Assembly (NCBI GenBank): GCA_031288555.1
Contig: JAITRE010000001.1
Span: forward strand, 1 to 64,000
Reading direction: 5' to 3'
Length of the DNA: 64,000 nucleotides
Source: Oscillospiraceae bacterium
GTDB lineage: Bacteria; Bacillota; Clostridia; Oscillospirales; Acutalibacteraceae
The stretch's first letter is position 1. Every line of letters starts with the position of its first letter. Under the pieces are notes generated by a model. It was not told where the DNA came from. It saw nothing but the letters and a program-made list of their open reading frames with translations, and searched no databases. A program made the position numbers and the translations under genes. Positions 8,877-19,033 of the stretch are shown one piece after another.

Positions 8877-9935
8877 TTATAAAGAAAGTTTTGAAGCCTC
8901 ATAGGCCGCTCTTAAATAATCAATTATCTCATCAAGATCGCCATTTAACACATTTTCTAATCTATACAAAGTAAGTCCAATTCTGTGATCGGTTACACGT
9001 CCTTGAGGATAATTGTAAGTTCTTATCCTTTCGGATCTATCCCCCGTACCTACTTGGCACCTTCTTTCTTTAGCCACTTCATTTTTTTGTTCTTCTTCTT
9101 TCACCTTTAAAAGTCTTGATCTCAAAACTTTTATGGCTTTACTTTTGTTCTTATGCTGACTTCTTTCATCCTGACATTCAACAACAATACCAGAAGGTAT
9201 ATGCGTTACTCTAATAGCAGATTCTGTTTTATTTATATGTTGACCGCCCGCTCCACTAGCCCTAAAAGTATCAATTTGCAAATCTGCTAAATTAATTTCG
9301 ACTTCCACATCTTCCGCTTCAGGCAAAACTGCCACAGTTGCAGTAGAAGTATGAACCCTTCCTTGAGTCTCTGTTTCTGGTACACGTTGAACCCTATGAA
9401 CACCACTTTCAAATTTAAATTTTGAAAAAACATCTTTCCCAAAAATCATAAAAACAACCTCTTTATACCCGCCTATCCCCGTTTCGTTTAAATTTAAAAT
9501 TTCAAACTTAAAACCTTTAGTTTCTGCATACATGCTATACATTCTATAAAGAACAGAAGAAAATAAAGCCGCTTCTTCACCACCCGCTCCTGCACGAATT
9601 TCAATAATTACATTTCTACCATCGTTAGGATCCTTTGGGGACAATAAATTTTTTAAATCAACAGAAATCCTTTCTATTTTTAACTTTAATTCCTTAATTT
9701 CATCTTCTGCCATTTTGCGGACATCTTCTTCGCTTGACTTTAAAAGCTCCATAACTTGTATTTTATCATCCATATTCTTTTTGAATTCTCTATATTTTTC
9801 TACAATTGGAGATAAAAACTTATATTCTTTTACAACTTTTTTATATTCTTCTTTATTTGAAATAAACTTTGAATCATATAACAATTTTTCTAATTTTTCG
9901 TATTTTTTCTCAAGATTTTCTAATTTTGAAAACAT
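8877..9935 (-). CDS. prfA: Peptide chain release factor 1
   Basis: A 352-residue class I release factor that reads UAA and UAG and triggers peptide release. It has an N-terminal coiled domain, then a codon-recognition loop with the RF1-type P-x-T (PET, about residue 185). The catalytic GGQ lies in SGAGGQHINK (about residue 228), and the RF1-specific TYNYPQGRVTDHRIG follows. RF2 would show SPF instead of P-x-T and usually a programmed frameshift, neither of which is present. An AGGAGATAT ribosome site precedes ATG. It is a normal-length family member. Confidence 0.96.
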   Translation of the reverse strand: MFSKLENLEKKYEKLEKLLYDSKFISNKEEYKKVVKEYKFLSPIVEKYREFKKNMDDKIQVMELLKSSEEDVRKMAEDEIKELKLKIERISVDLKNLLSPKDPNDGRNVIIEIRAGAGGEEAALFSSVLYRMYSMYAETKGFKFEILNLNETGIGGYKEVVFMIFGKDVFSKFKFESGVHRVQRVPETETQGRVHTSTATVAVLPEAEDVEVEINLADLQIDTFRASGAGGQHINKTESAIRVTHIPSGIVVECQDERSQHKNKSKAIKVLRSRLLKVKEEEQKNEVAKERRCQVGTGDRSERIRTYNYPQGRVTDHRIGLTLYRLENVLNGDLDEIIDYLRAAYEASKLSL

Positions 9936-10042
9936 ATATATCTCCTGTTTAAATACTTTAAAATATAAATAAAAACAACATATAAATATAAAAATTTATA
10001 AATACTAAAATGTTTCATAAAAATATTTTTTTACTAAAAACA

Positions 10043-10915
10043 TTATAATTTTCTGCAAAGTTGTTTTAAATAATTTTTAAAATCTTCTTTTACTTCCGAA
10101 TGTGAAAGAGCCGCTTCCACAGAAGCTTGCATTATACCAAGTTTGCTACCCATGTCATATCGTTTTCCAACAAAATCAACCGCAATCATTCCTTTGTCTC
10201 TTGCAAGAATTTTCATAGCATCAGTCAACTGAATTTCTTCTCCCACACCAGGCTTTGTTCTTTCCAATATATCAAAAACATCAGAATTGAGAACGCAACG
10301 ACCAAGAACGGAATAAAGCGATAAAATTTGACTTTCGGTAGGTTTTTCAATCATATCACTACAACTATAAATATTATCCCGAATCAAGTCAACTTTTAAT
10401 GAACTATATTTTGAAATAGAGCTTTTACTAACTTTATTCACGCCCAAAACTCCCAAACCAAACTCATTGTAAACATCAATTAACTGTTTACAAGCCGGTT
10501 TTTCACTTAAAATTATATCGTCAGCGTACAAAACAGCAAAAGGCTCCTCTCCGACAAACGAACGCGCACATAAAATTGCATGCCCCAAACCAAGCGCTTC
10601 TTTCTGCCTAACAAAATATATATTAGAAAGATTTGAAATACCAAGAATTTCTTTTAGAGCATCCTGCTTGTTCGTTCTATTTAGTCGAATTTCCAGCTCT
10701 GGGTTTTTATCAAAATGATTTTCAATAAGTTCTTTGCCTCTACCAGTTATAATAAGGATATCTTTTATTCCGGAAGACACAGCTTCTTCTACAATATACT
10801 GTATTGCGGGTTTATCAACAATTGGCAACATTTCTTTCGGTAAAGATTTAGTAATCGGCAAAACTCTCGTGCCAAGACCAGCAGCTGGTATTACCGCTTT
10901 TTTAACTCTCATCAT
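10043..10915 (-). CDS. galU: UTP--glucose-1-phosphate uridylyltransferase
   Basis: About 290 residues. It makes UDP-glucose from UTP and glucose 1-phosphate for envelope glycans. The N-terminal nucleotide-binding loop is AAGLGTRVLPITKSLPKEMLPI, with the lysine-rich signature, followed by KPAIQYIVEEA. The Mg-binding aspartates lie in YADDII (about residue 132), and EKPTESQI follows. The start is one of TTG/ATG/ATG within 6 nt; the ATG at 10915 has the best spacing to a weak AAGA ribosome site. About 200 nt of empty DNA separates it from the IspH-S1 gene upstream. Confidence 0.94.
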   Translation of the reverse strand: MMRVKKAVIPAAGLGTRVLPITKSLPKEMLPIVDKPAIQYIVEEAVSSGIKDILIITGRGKELIENHFDKNPELEIRLNRTNKQDALKEILGISNLSNIYFVRQKEALGLGHAILCARSFVGEEPFAVLYADDIILSEKPACKQLIDVYNEFGLGVLGVNKVSKSSISKYSSLKVDLIRDNIYSCSDMIEKPTESQILSLYSVLGRCVLNSDVFDILERTKPGVGEEIQLTDAMKILARDKGMIAVDFVGKRYDMGSKLGIMQASVEAALSHSEVKEDFKNYLKQLCRKL

Positions 10916-11123
10916 CAATTATCTTCATATCTTTCGCTTATTTGCATTAATGCCCAAATAAAATTAAATAAATCATTTTAAACCCGCAGAAAATCTAATA
11001 AAAACTTTTTTCGAAAATTAATCTTATTTAAAATCATAAATGCATTTATCAACATTGTAATATAAAACTAAAAAACTTAAAACTATTCTATTTTTTAAGA
11101 CAATTTTTAATTTTTAAAAACAA

Positions 11124-13088
11124 CTAAATTTCATCTAAAGCATTTATAGATAAACTAAGCCTTCTTCTCTGAGCATCTATTTCACGTATAACAACTTTAA
11201 CAATTTGTCCTAATTTTAAAACATCTTGCGGAGAATTAATTCTAGATTTAGAAATTTGCGAAATATGAATAAGGCCATCAACTCCATCTATTACTTTCGC
11301 AAAAGCACCAAAATCAGTAAATCCAACTATTTCAACATCAACAACGTCACCGGGTTTGTATTTATTTTTAACAATTTCCCAAGGATTATTTTCTGCTTTT
11401 TTATATCCAAGAGCTATTTTATTTGCTTTTTGATCTAAACTTTTTATATAAACCTCTATTTCATCGTTAACTTTTAAAACTTCTGAAGGATGTCCAACTC
11501 TATTCCATGAAAGCTCCGAGACGTGTAGCATCCCGTCTATATTACCTATATCTACAAAAGCACCGTACTCTTTTATAGTTTTCACTTTGCCTTTGTATTT
11601 TTTACCAACTTGAGCTGTTTTCCAAAACTCTTCTTGAAGTTTTCTTCTTTCATCTCTAATAACCGATTTAATTGAACCAACAATTTTCCTTTTTGACCGA
11701 TCAACCTCAGTAATTTTAAAAAAAACTTCTTTTTGAAGCAAATTTTCTAATACATCATCTCTTGAAGCTGTTGCTTGAGACCCAGGAATAAAGACTCTTG
11801 TGCCGTCTGAATCTGCAATAATTCCACCTTTTACAACTTCAATAACCGTTCCACTTAAAATTTTATTTTCTTCTTTTGCATTTAACATTTTTGACCAAGA
11901 CTCATCATAATCTGCACGTTTCTTAGAAAGAATAATCGTCCCCTCTTGATCATTTACTTTAATAATTTTAAGATTCAATTTGTCACCAACACTCACAACA
12001 TCCTTCGCTTCCTTGCTTAAATCAGATGTTAACTCTGAAATAGGAATTACTCCAGTTTGCTTCCTTCCCAAATTAACGTAAACTTCCTGAGGAGTAATTT
12101 TTTCAACCACCCCAGATATATTTTTTTTACTACTTAAATCAAAATCCTTGAAAGATTCCTCTAACATTTCTCTAAAATCTTGCTCTTCTCCTATTTGGTC
12201 TTCATTTTGGGAACCCTCATCGTTCAAAACTCTTGACATCGTACGCAATACCTCCTTGACTATCTCTTTTGGTGTAGATGCACCAGCTACAACTCCTATT
12301 TTTTGCCATTTTTTTAATTTTATAGAATTTATTTGATCTTTGGATTCCAAAAGATAAGTTTTGCAATGTCTTTGACTAATTTTTTTTAATTTAATCGTAT
12401 TTGAACTACTAGGATCCCCTATTATTAACATTATATCCGATAAACTCGAAATTTTCACAGTTTCTAGTTGTCTTTTTTTTGTTTCAACACAAATAGTATT
12501 AAAAATTTTAACTTTTTTAAGCTCTTTTTTAAAAATAATCAAACATTTTTCCCACTCTTCTAATGAAAAAGTAGTTTGTGCTACAACAAAAATCTCTAAA
12601 TCTTCTTCTTCAAAATTTAACTTACTAAGCAAAAGCTTTAATTCTTCACCATTTTTAAAAGTAAAATTTTTACAATTACAGTAACTTATAATCCCCTCAA
12701 CTTCAGGGTGAGTTTTATCACCAGCAATTAATATAATCCCATTTTCATTAATATCAGCAACAATGCTGTGAATCTTTTTAACAAAAGGACAAGTCGCATC
12801 TTTATATTCTATATTTTTTTTGACAATTTTATTAATAAAATCTTTCTTTGCACCGTGTGCTCTTATAACAATCACTGTATTATTTTTTAATTCTGAAAAA
12901 GAAGATACCACCAAAACACCTTTGTTCAAAAGTTTTTCGTTAAGAAAAGAATTATGAACGATACGCCCGAAAGTGGCCACTTTCTTACCTTCATCTAGCA
13001 ACTTATAAACAATATCAATAGCACGTTCAACACCAAAGCAATAACCAATTCTCTTTGAAACATTTATTGTCGAAAAAACTTTGTTCAA
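11124..13088 (-). CDS. ispH: IspH (HMBPP reductase) fused to ribosomal protein S1 domains
   Basis: A 654-residue fusion. Residues 1 to about 283 form IspH, the last enzyme of the MEP isoprenoid pathway. Its [4Fe-4S] cysteines are in GYCFGVERA, DATCPFV and ICVETKKRQ, and HPEVEG also fits the family. Residues about 320-650 contain four S1 RNA-binding repeats, for example KTIKEYGAFVDIGNIDGMLH and FTDFGAFAKVIDGVDGLIH, as in S1-like proteins that bind mRNA on the ribosome. The fusion is known from Clostridia and helps place the organism. ATG overlaps the plsC stop by 4 nt, so translation is coupled. The usual clostridial upstream partner cmk is not found here. Confidence 0.95.
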   Translation of the reverse strand: MNKVFSTINVSKRIGYCFGVERAIDIVYKLLDEGKKVATFGRIVHNSFLNEKLLNKGVLVVSSFSELKNNTVIVIRAHGAKKDFINKIVKKNIEYKDATCPFVKKIHSIVADINENGIILIAGDKTHPEVEGIISYCNCKNFTFKNGEELKLLLSKLNFEEEDLEIFVVAQTTFSLEEWEKCLIIFKKELKKVKIFNTICVETKKRQLETVKISSLSDIMLIIGDPSSSNTIKLKKISQRHCKTYLLESKDQINSIKLKKWQKIGVVAGASTPKEIVKEVLRTMSRVLNDEGSQNEDQIGEEQDFREMLEESFKDFDLSSKKNISGVVEKITPQEVYVNLGRKQTGVIPISELTSDLSKEAKDVVSVGDKLNLKIIKVNDQEGTIILSKKRADYDESWSKMLNAKEENKILSGTVIEVVKGGIIADSDGTRVFIPGSQATASRDDVLENLLQKEVFFKITEVDRSKRKIVGSIKSVIRDERRKLQEEFWKTAQVGKKYKGKVKTIKEYGAFVDIGNIDGMLHVSELSWNRVGHPSEVLKVNDEIEVYIKSLDQKANKIALGYKKAENNPWEIVKNKYKPGDVVDVEIVGFTDFGAFAKVIDGVDGLIHISQISKSRINSPQDVLKLGQIVKVVIREIDAQRRRLSLSINALDEI

Positions 13089-13747
13089 ATTTTCGCCTTT
13101 AAAAATGCAATTTGTGCCATAATTTCTTCGTTTATTAATTTCAAATCTAATTTCGAAATCCCTCCCAAAAATACACTCTCTTCTTTTTTATTATTCAAAA
13201 TATCGTCTTTTTTACTAAATAAAATTTCATCAGGAAAAATAACATCGCCAAATTCAACTTTAGTCTTCGTAAAAATTTTAACCTTACCATCATTTTTTGT
13301 GGAAGAAATACAAACTGGTAATATAGGAGTACCAGTCTTTAAGGATATCATGGACGCACCAGATTTAGGTCTTAAAAGTTTTCCAGTTTTAGATCTAGTA
13401 CCTTCAATGAATATTCCTAGAACTTCTTCATCTTCTAATATTTTAAAACAAACAGAGATTGCATCGCCGCTACTCCCTTTTCTGTTTACAGGAAAAGCCC
13501 CTACTTTCTTTAAAAACATTGCAAAAATTTTATTTTTAAAAAGCTCAGATTTCGACATAAAACGAATAGGTCTCTTACTTGCTAAAGCTAACAAAATAGG
13601 ATCCGCATTAGAAGTATGATTTGAGCAAATTATTAATCTTCCAGATTTTGGTATCTTTTCACTTCCGATTATTGAAAGTTTATACGTAAAATTTAAAAAA
13701 GGATGAAGAATATTGCATATAATTATGTAGAAAAGATTTTTTTTCAC
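13085..13747 (-). CDS. plsC: 1-acyl-sn-glycerol-3-phosphate acyltransferase
   Basis: A 220-residue membrane-associated acyltransferase that adds the second fatty acid to lysophosphatidic acid in phospholipid synthesis. The catalytic H-x4-D motif is in SNHTSNADP (about residue 45). The acceptor-binding block is FIEGTRSKTGKLLRPKSG (about 120), followed by PVCIS. Start is GTG at 13747 with GAGGT upstream. It overlaps the IspH-S1 start by 4 nt in the usual clostridial order plsC-ispH/rpsA, which links membrane lipid and isoprenoid synthesis in one transcript. Confidence 0.93.
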   Translation of the reverse strand: MKKNLFYIIICNILHPFLNFTYKLSIIGSEKIPKSGRLIICSNHTSNADPILLALASKRPIRFMSKSELFKNKIFAMFLKKVGAFPVNRKGSSGDAISVCFKILEDEEVLGIFIEGTRSKTGKLLRPKSGASMISLKTGTPILPVCISSTKNDGKVKIFTKTKVEFGDVIFPDEILFSKKDDILNNKKEESVFLGGISKLDLKLINEEIMAQIAFLKAKI

Positions 13748-14107
13748 TTAATAAAACCTCAATTTTACCATATATAATTATTTTAAAACTTCAATAAAAT
13801 TTTTTAAAAGTAAAATACTTACAACAAAACATTGCAAAAATCTTTTGAAAAGATAAAATTTACCACCTTTCTAAATACAGTTTTAATTAAATCACAACTT
13901 TAACAACCCTCCTTAAAAACTTTTAACAACAAAATCACTTATCAATACTTATGTTATCAAACTTATAAAATAGATGCAATGAAAAACTAAAACAAATTTC
14001 AAACAATTTAAAAAGTAAACATTCGTAAAAAACTTATTCTTCTTTAAATAAAAAAATCATTTCTAAAATTAACAAAAAAACACAAAAAACTTAACCATTA
14101 ATGTTTT
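13748..14107. other. Gene-free spacer before plsC
   Basis: AT-rich. Two purine-rich sites on the minus strand (near 13909-13915 and 13864-13870) look like ribosome sites but lead to no open frame longer than a few codons. Relatives often carry cmk here; no remnant of it is recognisable. Confidence 0.4.
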
Positions 14108-14488
14108 TTAATCTTCATTATAAATATCTTTCAATTTTTCAATATCTTTTTCAACTTCATCTTTCGAAAAACCATGTTTTTTAAGTTCTTCATCACTTAA
14201 TTTCAAAACTTTATCGTAAAAGGTCAAAGCTAAAATAAGATTTATTTTGGAACTATTCTTATTTACTGCGTCAAAAATTAATTCTCTAGCTTCTTTATAA
14301 TTCCCAGTTTTAAAATTGTGCTCTAAAACAGTTTTTAAAATATCACTATCAAAATCTGAGCCCATTCCTTCTTTTTCTTCATCTTCGTTTTCCATAATTC
14401 TTGAAAGCTTTTTTTTACCAAAAATAGCCACAGAAAGCGCATCTGCAATTGCATTTATTTGTCGTTTAATAAAATCTTGTTCAAACAA
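14108..14488 (-). CDS. Small helical protein of unknown function
   Basis: A 126-residue hydrophilic, probably all-helical protein. It opens FEQDFIKRQINAIADALSVAIFGKK, has an acidic middle (EDEEKEG) and a C-terminal half resembling a TPR-like pair of helices. It reminds me of a small clostridial family annotated as a domain of unknown function (DUF6483), but I cannot confirm this from the sequence alone. There is no signal peptide or membrane segment. Start is TTG at 14488 with AAAGGAG 8 nt upstream, which supports real translation. It is isolated, with empty DNA on both sides, so context gives no function. Confidence 0.7.
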   Translation of the reverse strand: MFEQDFIKRQINAIADALSVAIFGKKKLSRIMENEDEEKEGMGSDFDSDILKTVLEHNFKTGNYKEARELIFDAVNKNSSKINLILALTFYDKVLKLSDEELKKHGFSKDEVEKDIEKLKDIYNED

Positions 14489-14838
14489 AAAACCACTCCT
14501 TTTATCAAATAGACTATTTGCAACAGTTAATCAACTGTTAAAAAACAAAAAATATTTTTTAAAAACTTAAAACTTATAAAAAGCACAAATTTATATATTG
14601 AAAACTGCTTTGCAACAAAATGAATAACTCAAATTCTGAAAGCAAACTTAAATTTATTATAACTCACCCACAATTAAAATTCTACTTAAACATTTTTTAA
14701 AAAACAAATTGATTAATTCAAAAGCTATACAAAAAATAATAAATTAGAACTTAGCTAAACTTTAACATTTAAAACTCAACAAATTTCATGCTATCAAAAC
14801 TATAAATCATAGAAATTAAAATAAATTTAAACATATTG
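14489..14838. other. Gene-free AT-rich spacer
   Basis: Lies between the small unknown gene and pth. No coding, RNA or regulatory structure is evident. Confidence 0.4.
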
Positions 14839-15411
14839 TCAAAATGAATTAAATATAGACTTTATACGTAGAAAAGATTCTTCATAAACAAAATTTAGAA
14901 TTTTACTCTCTTCTTCCGTAAATTTAGAAAGTACCCAATCTTTAAGATCTTCAAAAAACTCTGGCTTTCTACCAACACCGATTTTTATTCTAATAAAATC
15001 TTCACTTTCGCAGGTATTTATTATGCTTTTCATGCCATTATGGCCACCGGAGCTTCCTTTCATTTTTACTTTAAATTTTCCAACTTCAAAATTAATATCA
15101 TCAAGTAGAATAATAGTTTTCTGTGGAATAACATTAAAAAACTTCATAAATTTTCTAACACTTTCTCCGCTTAAATTAATAAAAGTTTGAGGTTTTATGA
15201 ATTTAACCTTTTTACTATTTAAAAAAAAGGTTTTACTACAAAAAGAACTAAATTTATTAACATTAATTTCTAAACTCATTTTTTCCGCCATATAATCTAT
15301 AGCATTAAACCCGGCATTATGCCTTGTATTTTTGTATTTTTCACCAGGATTACCGAGCCCCACAATTATAAAATCTAAATTTCCTTCTTTATTTCTAAAA
15401 AAATTAAACAT
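14839..15411 (-). CDS. pth: Peptidyl-tRNA hydrolase
   Basis: A 190-residue enzyme that recycles peptidyl-tRNA released prematurely from ribosomes. It has the signature FIIVGLGNPGEKYKNTRHNAG with the catalytic histidine (about residue 33), then INLSGESVRKFM, the Asp-containing LLDDINFEVGK and GSSGGHNGMKSI. Its length is normal. GGAGAAG precedes ATG. It ends a three-gene minus-strand run with the pseudouridine synthase (36-nt gap) and the carboxypeptidase, which suggests one transcript. Confidence 0.96.
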   Translation of the reverse strand: MFNFFRNKEGNLDFIIVGLGNPGEKYKNTRHNAGFNAIDYMAEKMSLEINVNKFSSFCSKTFFLNSKKVKFIKPQTFINLSGESVRKFMKFFNVIPQKTIILLDDINFEVGKFKVKMKGSSGGHNGMKSIINTCESEDFIRIKIGVGRKPEFFEDLKDWVLSKFTEEESKILNFVYEESFLRIKSIFNSF

Positions 15412-15447
15412 TTCTTCTCCAATATTCTCTTTTAAAAAGTAGATAAA

Positions 15448-16392
15448 TTAATTTTTAAAAAATTTTTGAACAAAACTTTCAGATTCTACCTTAAATTCTT
15501 TAAAATTAAGATAATCAACACAAGATGGATTTTTAAATAAAAACTTTATCTTATAAGAACATAATGCAAAACCATATTGACATTTAGCACTCTTTTTCGC
15601 ACCATATTTATAATCTAAACATATGGGATGCTTTATATTCGAAAACTGAGCTCTTATCTGATGAGACCTTCCTGTTTCTAACTCTACTTCAACAAGAGTT
15701 TTATTATACTTTCTATCTAAAACTTTATATTTTAAAAGCGCAAATTTAGAATTTTCACTAGATTTTTGTAATATTTCAGATTTATTTTTATTTTCATTTT
15801 TTAAAATGAATCCAACGAGTCTTCCTTTTTCACAATTTAAATACCCTTCTACAACACAAATATAAAATTTTTTCACTTCTTTATTTTTTATTTTTTCGCA
15901 CAAAACTCTTAAAGTCTGCGCATTTTTTGCAGCCATCACTAAACCACTTGTGTTTCTGTCAAGCCTGTTAACTAACGCTGGTGAAAAAGAATTTTCTTTT
16001 AAAAAATCGTATTCTTTCTTTTTATAAAGATAAGAAGAAATTTTGTCAATTAAAGAGTTGTTTGTCGTGTTCTTGTCCGGATGACAAAGAACTCCAGATT
16101 CTTTATTAACTAAAATAATATTTTTATCTTCAAAAACTATATCAATTCTGTCGCAAGAATCTAAAAAATTAAACTTATTTCTACAAAACAAAAACTCATC
16201 TTTTAAATATATATCCAACGTTTGCCCTAATAAAAGCTTAGTGAAGGGTTTACAAGCCTTTCCGTCTAATTTTATATTTTTTCTTCTTATACTTTTGTAC
16301 ACTAAATTTTTGGGAATATTTTTAAAAGTTTTAAATAAAAATTTATCTAAACGTTGATCACAATCATTTTTATTAATAACTATTGTTTTCAC
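15448..16392 (-). CDS. RluA-family 23S rRNA pseudouridine synthase
   Basis: A 314-residue protein with an N-terminal S4 RNA-binding domain (DQRLDKFLFKTFKNIP, then RRKNIKLDGK). The RluA catalytic domain follows, with the active-site aspartate in VNRLDRNTSGLVMAAK (about residue 145) and the late motif ETGRSHQIRAQFSNIKHPICLDYKYG. It converts specific uridines in large-subunit rRNA to pseudouridine; the exact site (RluC- or RluD-like) cannot be read from sequence. Start is GTG at 16392 with GAGGA upstream, 25 nt after the carboxypeptidase gene. Confidence 0.92.
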   Translation of the reverse strand: MKTIVINKNDCDQRLDKFLFKTFKNIPKNLVYKSIRRKNIKLDGKACKPFTKLLLGQTLDIYLKDEFLFCRNKFNFLDSCDRIDIVFEDKNIILVNKESGVLCHPDKNTTNNSLIDKISSYLYKKKEYDFLKENSFSPALVNRLDRNTSGLVMAAKNAQTLRVLCEKIKNKEVKKFYICVVEGYLNCEKGRLVGFILKNENKNKSEILQKSSENSKFALLKYKVLDRKYNKTLVEVELETGRSHQIRAQFSNIKHPICLDYKYGAKKSAKCQYGFALCSYKIKFLFKNPSCVDYLNFKEFKVESESFVQKFFKN

Positions 16393-16417
16393 AAATAGTC
16401 CTCTTTTCCTTTAAACT

Positions 16418-17737
16418 TTAATATTTCTTGTATCTTCGATATCGGCTACGTTTACTTCTTCTATTTTTCTTATTATAAAAAACAACCAAGCATATATATG
16501 CTGCCAAAACTATAGAAAAAATAGAAAACGTAATCAAAAATACTGGAGAGCTAAAAAATTTTTTCAAATTTGTAATGATATATATAAATTTATTTTGCTC
16601 AATTGTTTCCATCGCAACAATATCTACTTTATTTATATGTTGATTTGCATAACTAAAAAATGCTTCACCAATTTTTGTACCAGCTGCAACTGGCGCTTCA
16701 ACATATTCGGAAACTTTGAAGTCAATTTGCACGCTAGACGGATCTACATTTTTTGGCAGCACACATTCTAAATCTTCGGCCGCTACAAAATGAATATGAT
16801 CTGTAGTAGCATATTTTAAATTTGTTTCACCCATCGGACTTTTTTTATCTACTATAAGTTTTACAGACAAATTGTTAAATGCCCACTCAAAAAGGTTTTT
16901 AGTATCAGTTATTACCAATTTCCCACCTTCTGAAAAATCGCCTAATGCAGCGCACATATACTTTTGATTATTTTTTTCAGAAATCGTAACAAGACATCTT
17001 CCGGCTTCAAAAGTATACCCAGATTTACCTCCAACTGCATGCGAATAACTTGATAATCCTCCCCGAACTTTATCTATAAAAATATTTGTAGTAGCTATAG
17101 GCATTCTATCAGTATCCCGCACGTATACCTCAGTTTTTGAAATTATCTCGGAAAAAAAAGGCACATTTAAAGCAAACTGAGTTATTTTTAGAACATCATT
17201 TGCTGTTGTATAATGATCGTCGTCATGCAAGCCGTGAGGATTGCAAAAATTAGTATTTTCGCACCCCAAGACTTTAGCTTTTTCATTCATTTTTTCAACA
17301 AACGTAGAAACACTACTTCCACCAAAATAATCTGCCAAAACAACAGCAGCATCATTGCCAGAAGCAATCATTAAACATTCAAGAAGTTTTTTTACTGTAA
17401 AAACTTCTCCTGCTTTAATTTTAGCGGTAGAACTATCTGTTCCTTGCAAAGATTTAAGCAAATTTCCAGATACTGTTATTAATGTATTTTCGAAATCTTT
17501 TGCATTTTCAGCAACAATTATATATGTCATTATTTTTGTTATAGAAGCTGGGTACATTTTTTTATCTATGTTTTTTTGAAAAACAGTCGTATTTGTATTT
17601 AAATTTTTAAGAGCTATTGCTTCTGTAGATGTGTCAAAATTTGTATTAAAATTCATTGAATTCACTATTGGTGAAAAAGAACAGCAAATAAATATCAACG
17701 ACATCATCAAGGCATAAAAAATGATTTTTTTCTTCAC
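16418..17737 (-). CDS. D-alanyl-D-alanine carboxypeptidase (PBP5/DacF type)
   Basis: A 439-residue exported penicillin-binding protein that trims the terminal D-Ala of peptidoglycan stem peptides. It has an N-terminal signal peptide. The S-x-x-K nucleophile is in YPASITKIMT (about residue 65), S-x-N is in MIASGNDAAV, and the third box reads KSG instead of the common KTG (GGKSGYTFEAG). A beta-rich PBP5 C domain follows, then a C-terminal transmembrane helix (FLITFSIFSIVLAAYICLVV) with a very basic tail, which replaces the usual amphipathic anchor. Start is GTG with AAGGAGAAG. In spore formers a homologue, DacF, acts in cortex formation. Confidence 0.92.
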   Translation of the reverse strand: MKKKIIFYALMMSLIFICCSFSPIVNSMNFNTNFDTSTEAIALKNLNTNTTVFQKNIDKKMYPASITKIMTYIIVAENAKDFENTLITVSGNLLKSLQGTDSSTAKIKAGEVFTVKKLLECLMIASGNDAAVVLADYFGGSSVSTFVEKMNEKAKVLGCENTNFCNPHGLHDDDHYTTANDVLKITQFALNVPFFSEIISKTEVYVRDTDRMPIATTNIFIDKVRGGLSSYSHAVGGKSGYTFEAGRCLVTISEKNNQKYMCAALGDFSEGGKLVITDTKNLFEWAFNNLSVKLIVDKKSPMGETNLKYATTDHIHFVAAEDLECVLPKNVDPSSVQIDFKVSEYVEAPVAAGTKIGEAFFSYANQHINKVDIVAMETIEQNKFIYIITNLKKFFSSPVFLITFSIFSIVLAAYICLVVFYNKKNRRSKRSRYRRYKKY

Positions 17738-18320
17738 AATCTTCTCCTTGTTTATAACTGATTAATTTTAAAAATAAACTGTACTTTTAAAAAATTTTAA
17801 AGTTTGTAAATTTTTGTTAAAATTTTTTTAAAATAAATTCTAGACCCGATATTAATTATTTTTAAACTCAACCCAAAATAAAATACAACAAATATAAAAG
17901 TTGTTAATAAAGAAAAAATTTAATATAAATTTTAAACTAAATCAACAAACATTGTTTATTATCAATAAAAATATCAAAACAGATTTCTAAAAGTTTAAAA
18001 CTTAATAAATTGCTTAAAAAATTAAATGTAAAATTTCATATAAGCATTAATAGAAAATTAAAATTTTTAAATTGCAAATTTTTTAAATTAAGTTGATATT
18101 TTATATTAAACATTTTAATATATATATTATCATTTTTTAAAAGAAAATAAAATTTAATTTTTGTTATTTATAATTTAAAACTTTTGTTAAGCTTTATAAA
18201 TTGGTTATAAAATACACACTTTTAAATACATTCAAAATGCTGATCGTCGATGTCTTTGCATTGCTTTGCTATTAAACTGAATTGATTAAAATATAAAGAT
18301 GACTATTAGGGGGAAAAAAT
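17738..18320. other. Gene-free divergent spacer
   Basis: About 580 nt of A/T-rich DNA between the carboxypeptidase (-) and metallophosphoesterase (+) genes. A slightly less AT-rich patch lies around 18238-18275. I see no complete promoter or structured RNA. Confidence 0.4.
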
Positions 18321-19031
18321 TTGGTCTATATAACAGGCGATATGCACGGGGATTATAGTCGTTTTGAAGAAGTAAATATAAAGAAAAAACTTAAAAAAAA
18401 AGATACATTGATAGTTTGTGGAGATTTTGGATTTATATGGGATGGGAGCAAAGAAGAAGAAAAAATTTTAAAAAAAATTGGAGAATTTAATTTTGATGTT
18501 TTGTTTATAGACGGAAAACATGAAAACTTTGATTTAATTAAAAAATTTGAAAAAGTATCTTTAAACGACGGAACTGCACGCAATATTTTTGGTAATTTAT
18601 ACTATTTGATTCGTGGAGAAATTTATAAAATAGAAAACAATAATTTTTTTGTTCTCGGTGGAGGCGAAAGTCAAGATCATGATAGAGAAGTTCGGATGGA
18701 GCTTGGTAAATGGTGGAAAGAGGAAATGCCGAGCTTTGAAGAAATTTCAAATGCAACGGAAAAATTAAATTTGGTTAATAGAGAAGTGGATTACATAATA
18801 ACCCATGAACCTCCGGGATACATCAAAAACCTTTCATATAAATTTTCTCAAATAAATTTTTTAAATACATTTTTTGACAGTGTATCAAAAGAAGTCGCGT
18901 TTAAAAAATGGTTCTTTGGATCTTTACACCTAGACAAAGCAATAACCTCCAAACATATTGCTGTTTTTAATAATGTTGTTCCTGTAGAAAATATTGCTAA
19001 AAAACATCTATTTAGAAGAAAAAAAAAATAA
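18321..19031 (+). CDS. Calcineurin-like metallophosphoesterase
   Basis: A 236-residue protein with the dinuclear-metal phosphoesterase motifs in order: D-x-H in GDMHGD (residue about 8), GDFGF (about 37), the GKHEN block supplying the next metal ligands (about 70), and a later THEPPG histidine. The fold serves phosphodiesterases and phosphatases; the substrate cannot be told. Start is TTG at 18321 because AGGGGG lies just upstream and the next in-frame ATG would remove the first metal motif. The C-terminus is unusually lysine-rich (FRRKKK). It converges with spoIID, whose stop is 2 nt away. Confidence 0.88.
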   Translation: MVYITGDMHGDYSRFEEVNIKKKLKKKDTLIVCGDFGFIWDGSKEEEKILKKIGEFNFDVLFIDGKHENFDLIKKFEKVSLNDGTARNIFGNLYYLIRGEIYKIENNNFFVLGGGESQDHDREVRMELGKWWKEEMPSFEEISNATEKLNLVNREVDYIITHEPPGYIKNLSYKFSQINFLNTFFDSVSKEVAFKKWFFGSLHLDKAITSKHIAVFNNVVPVENIAKKHLFRRKKK

Positions 19032-19033
19032 AC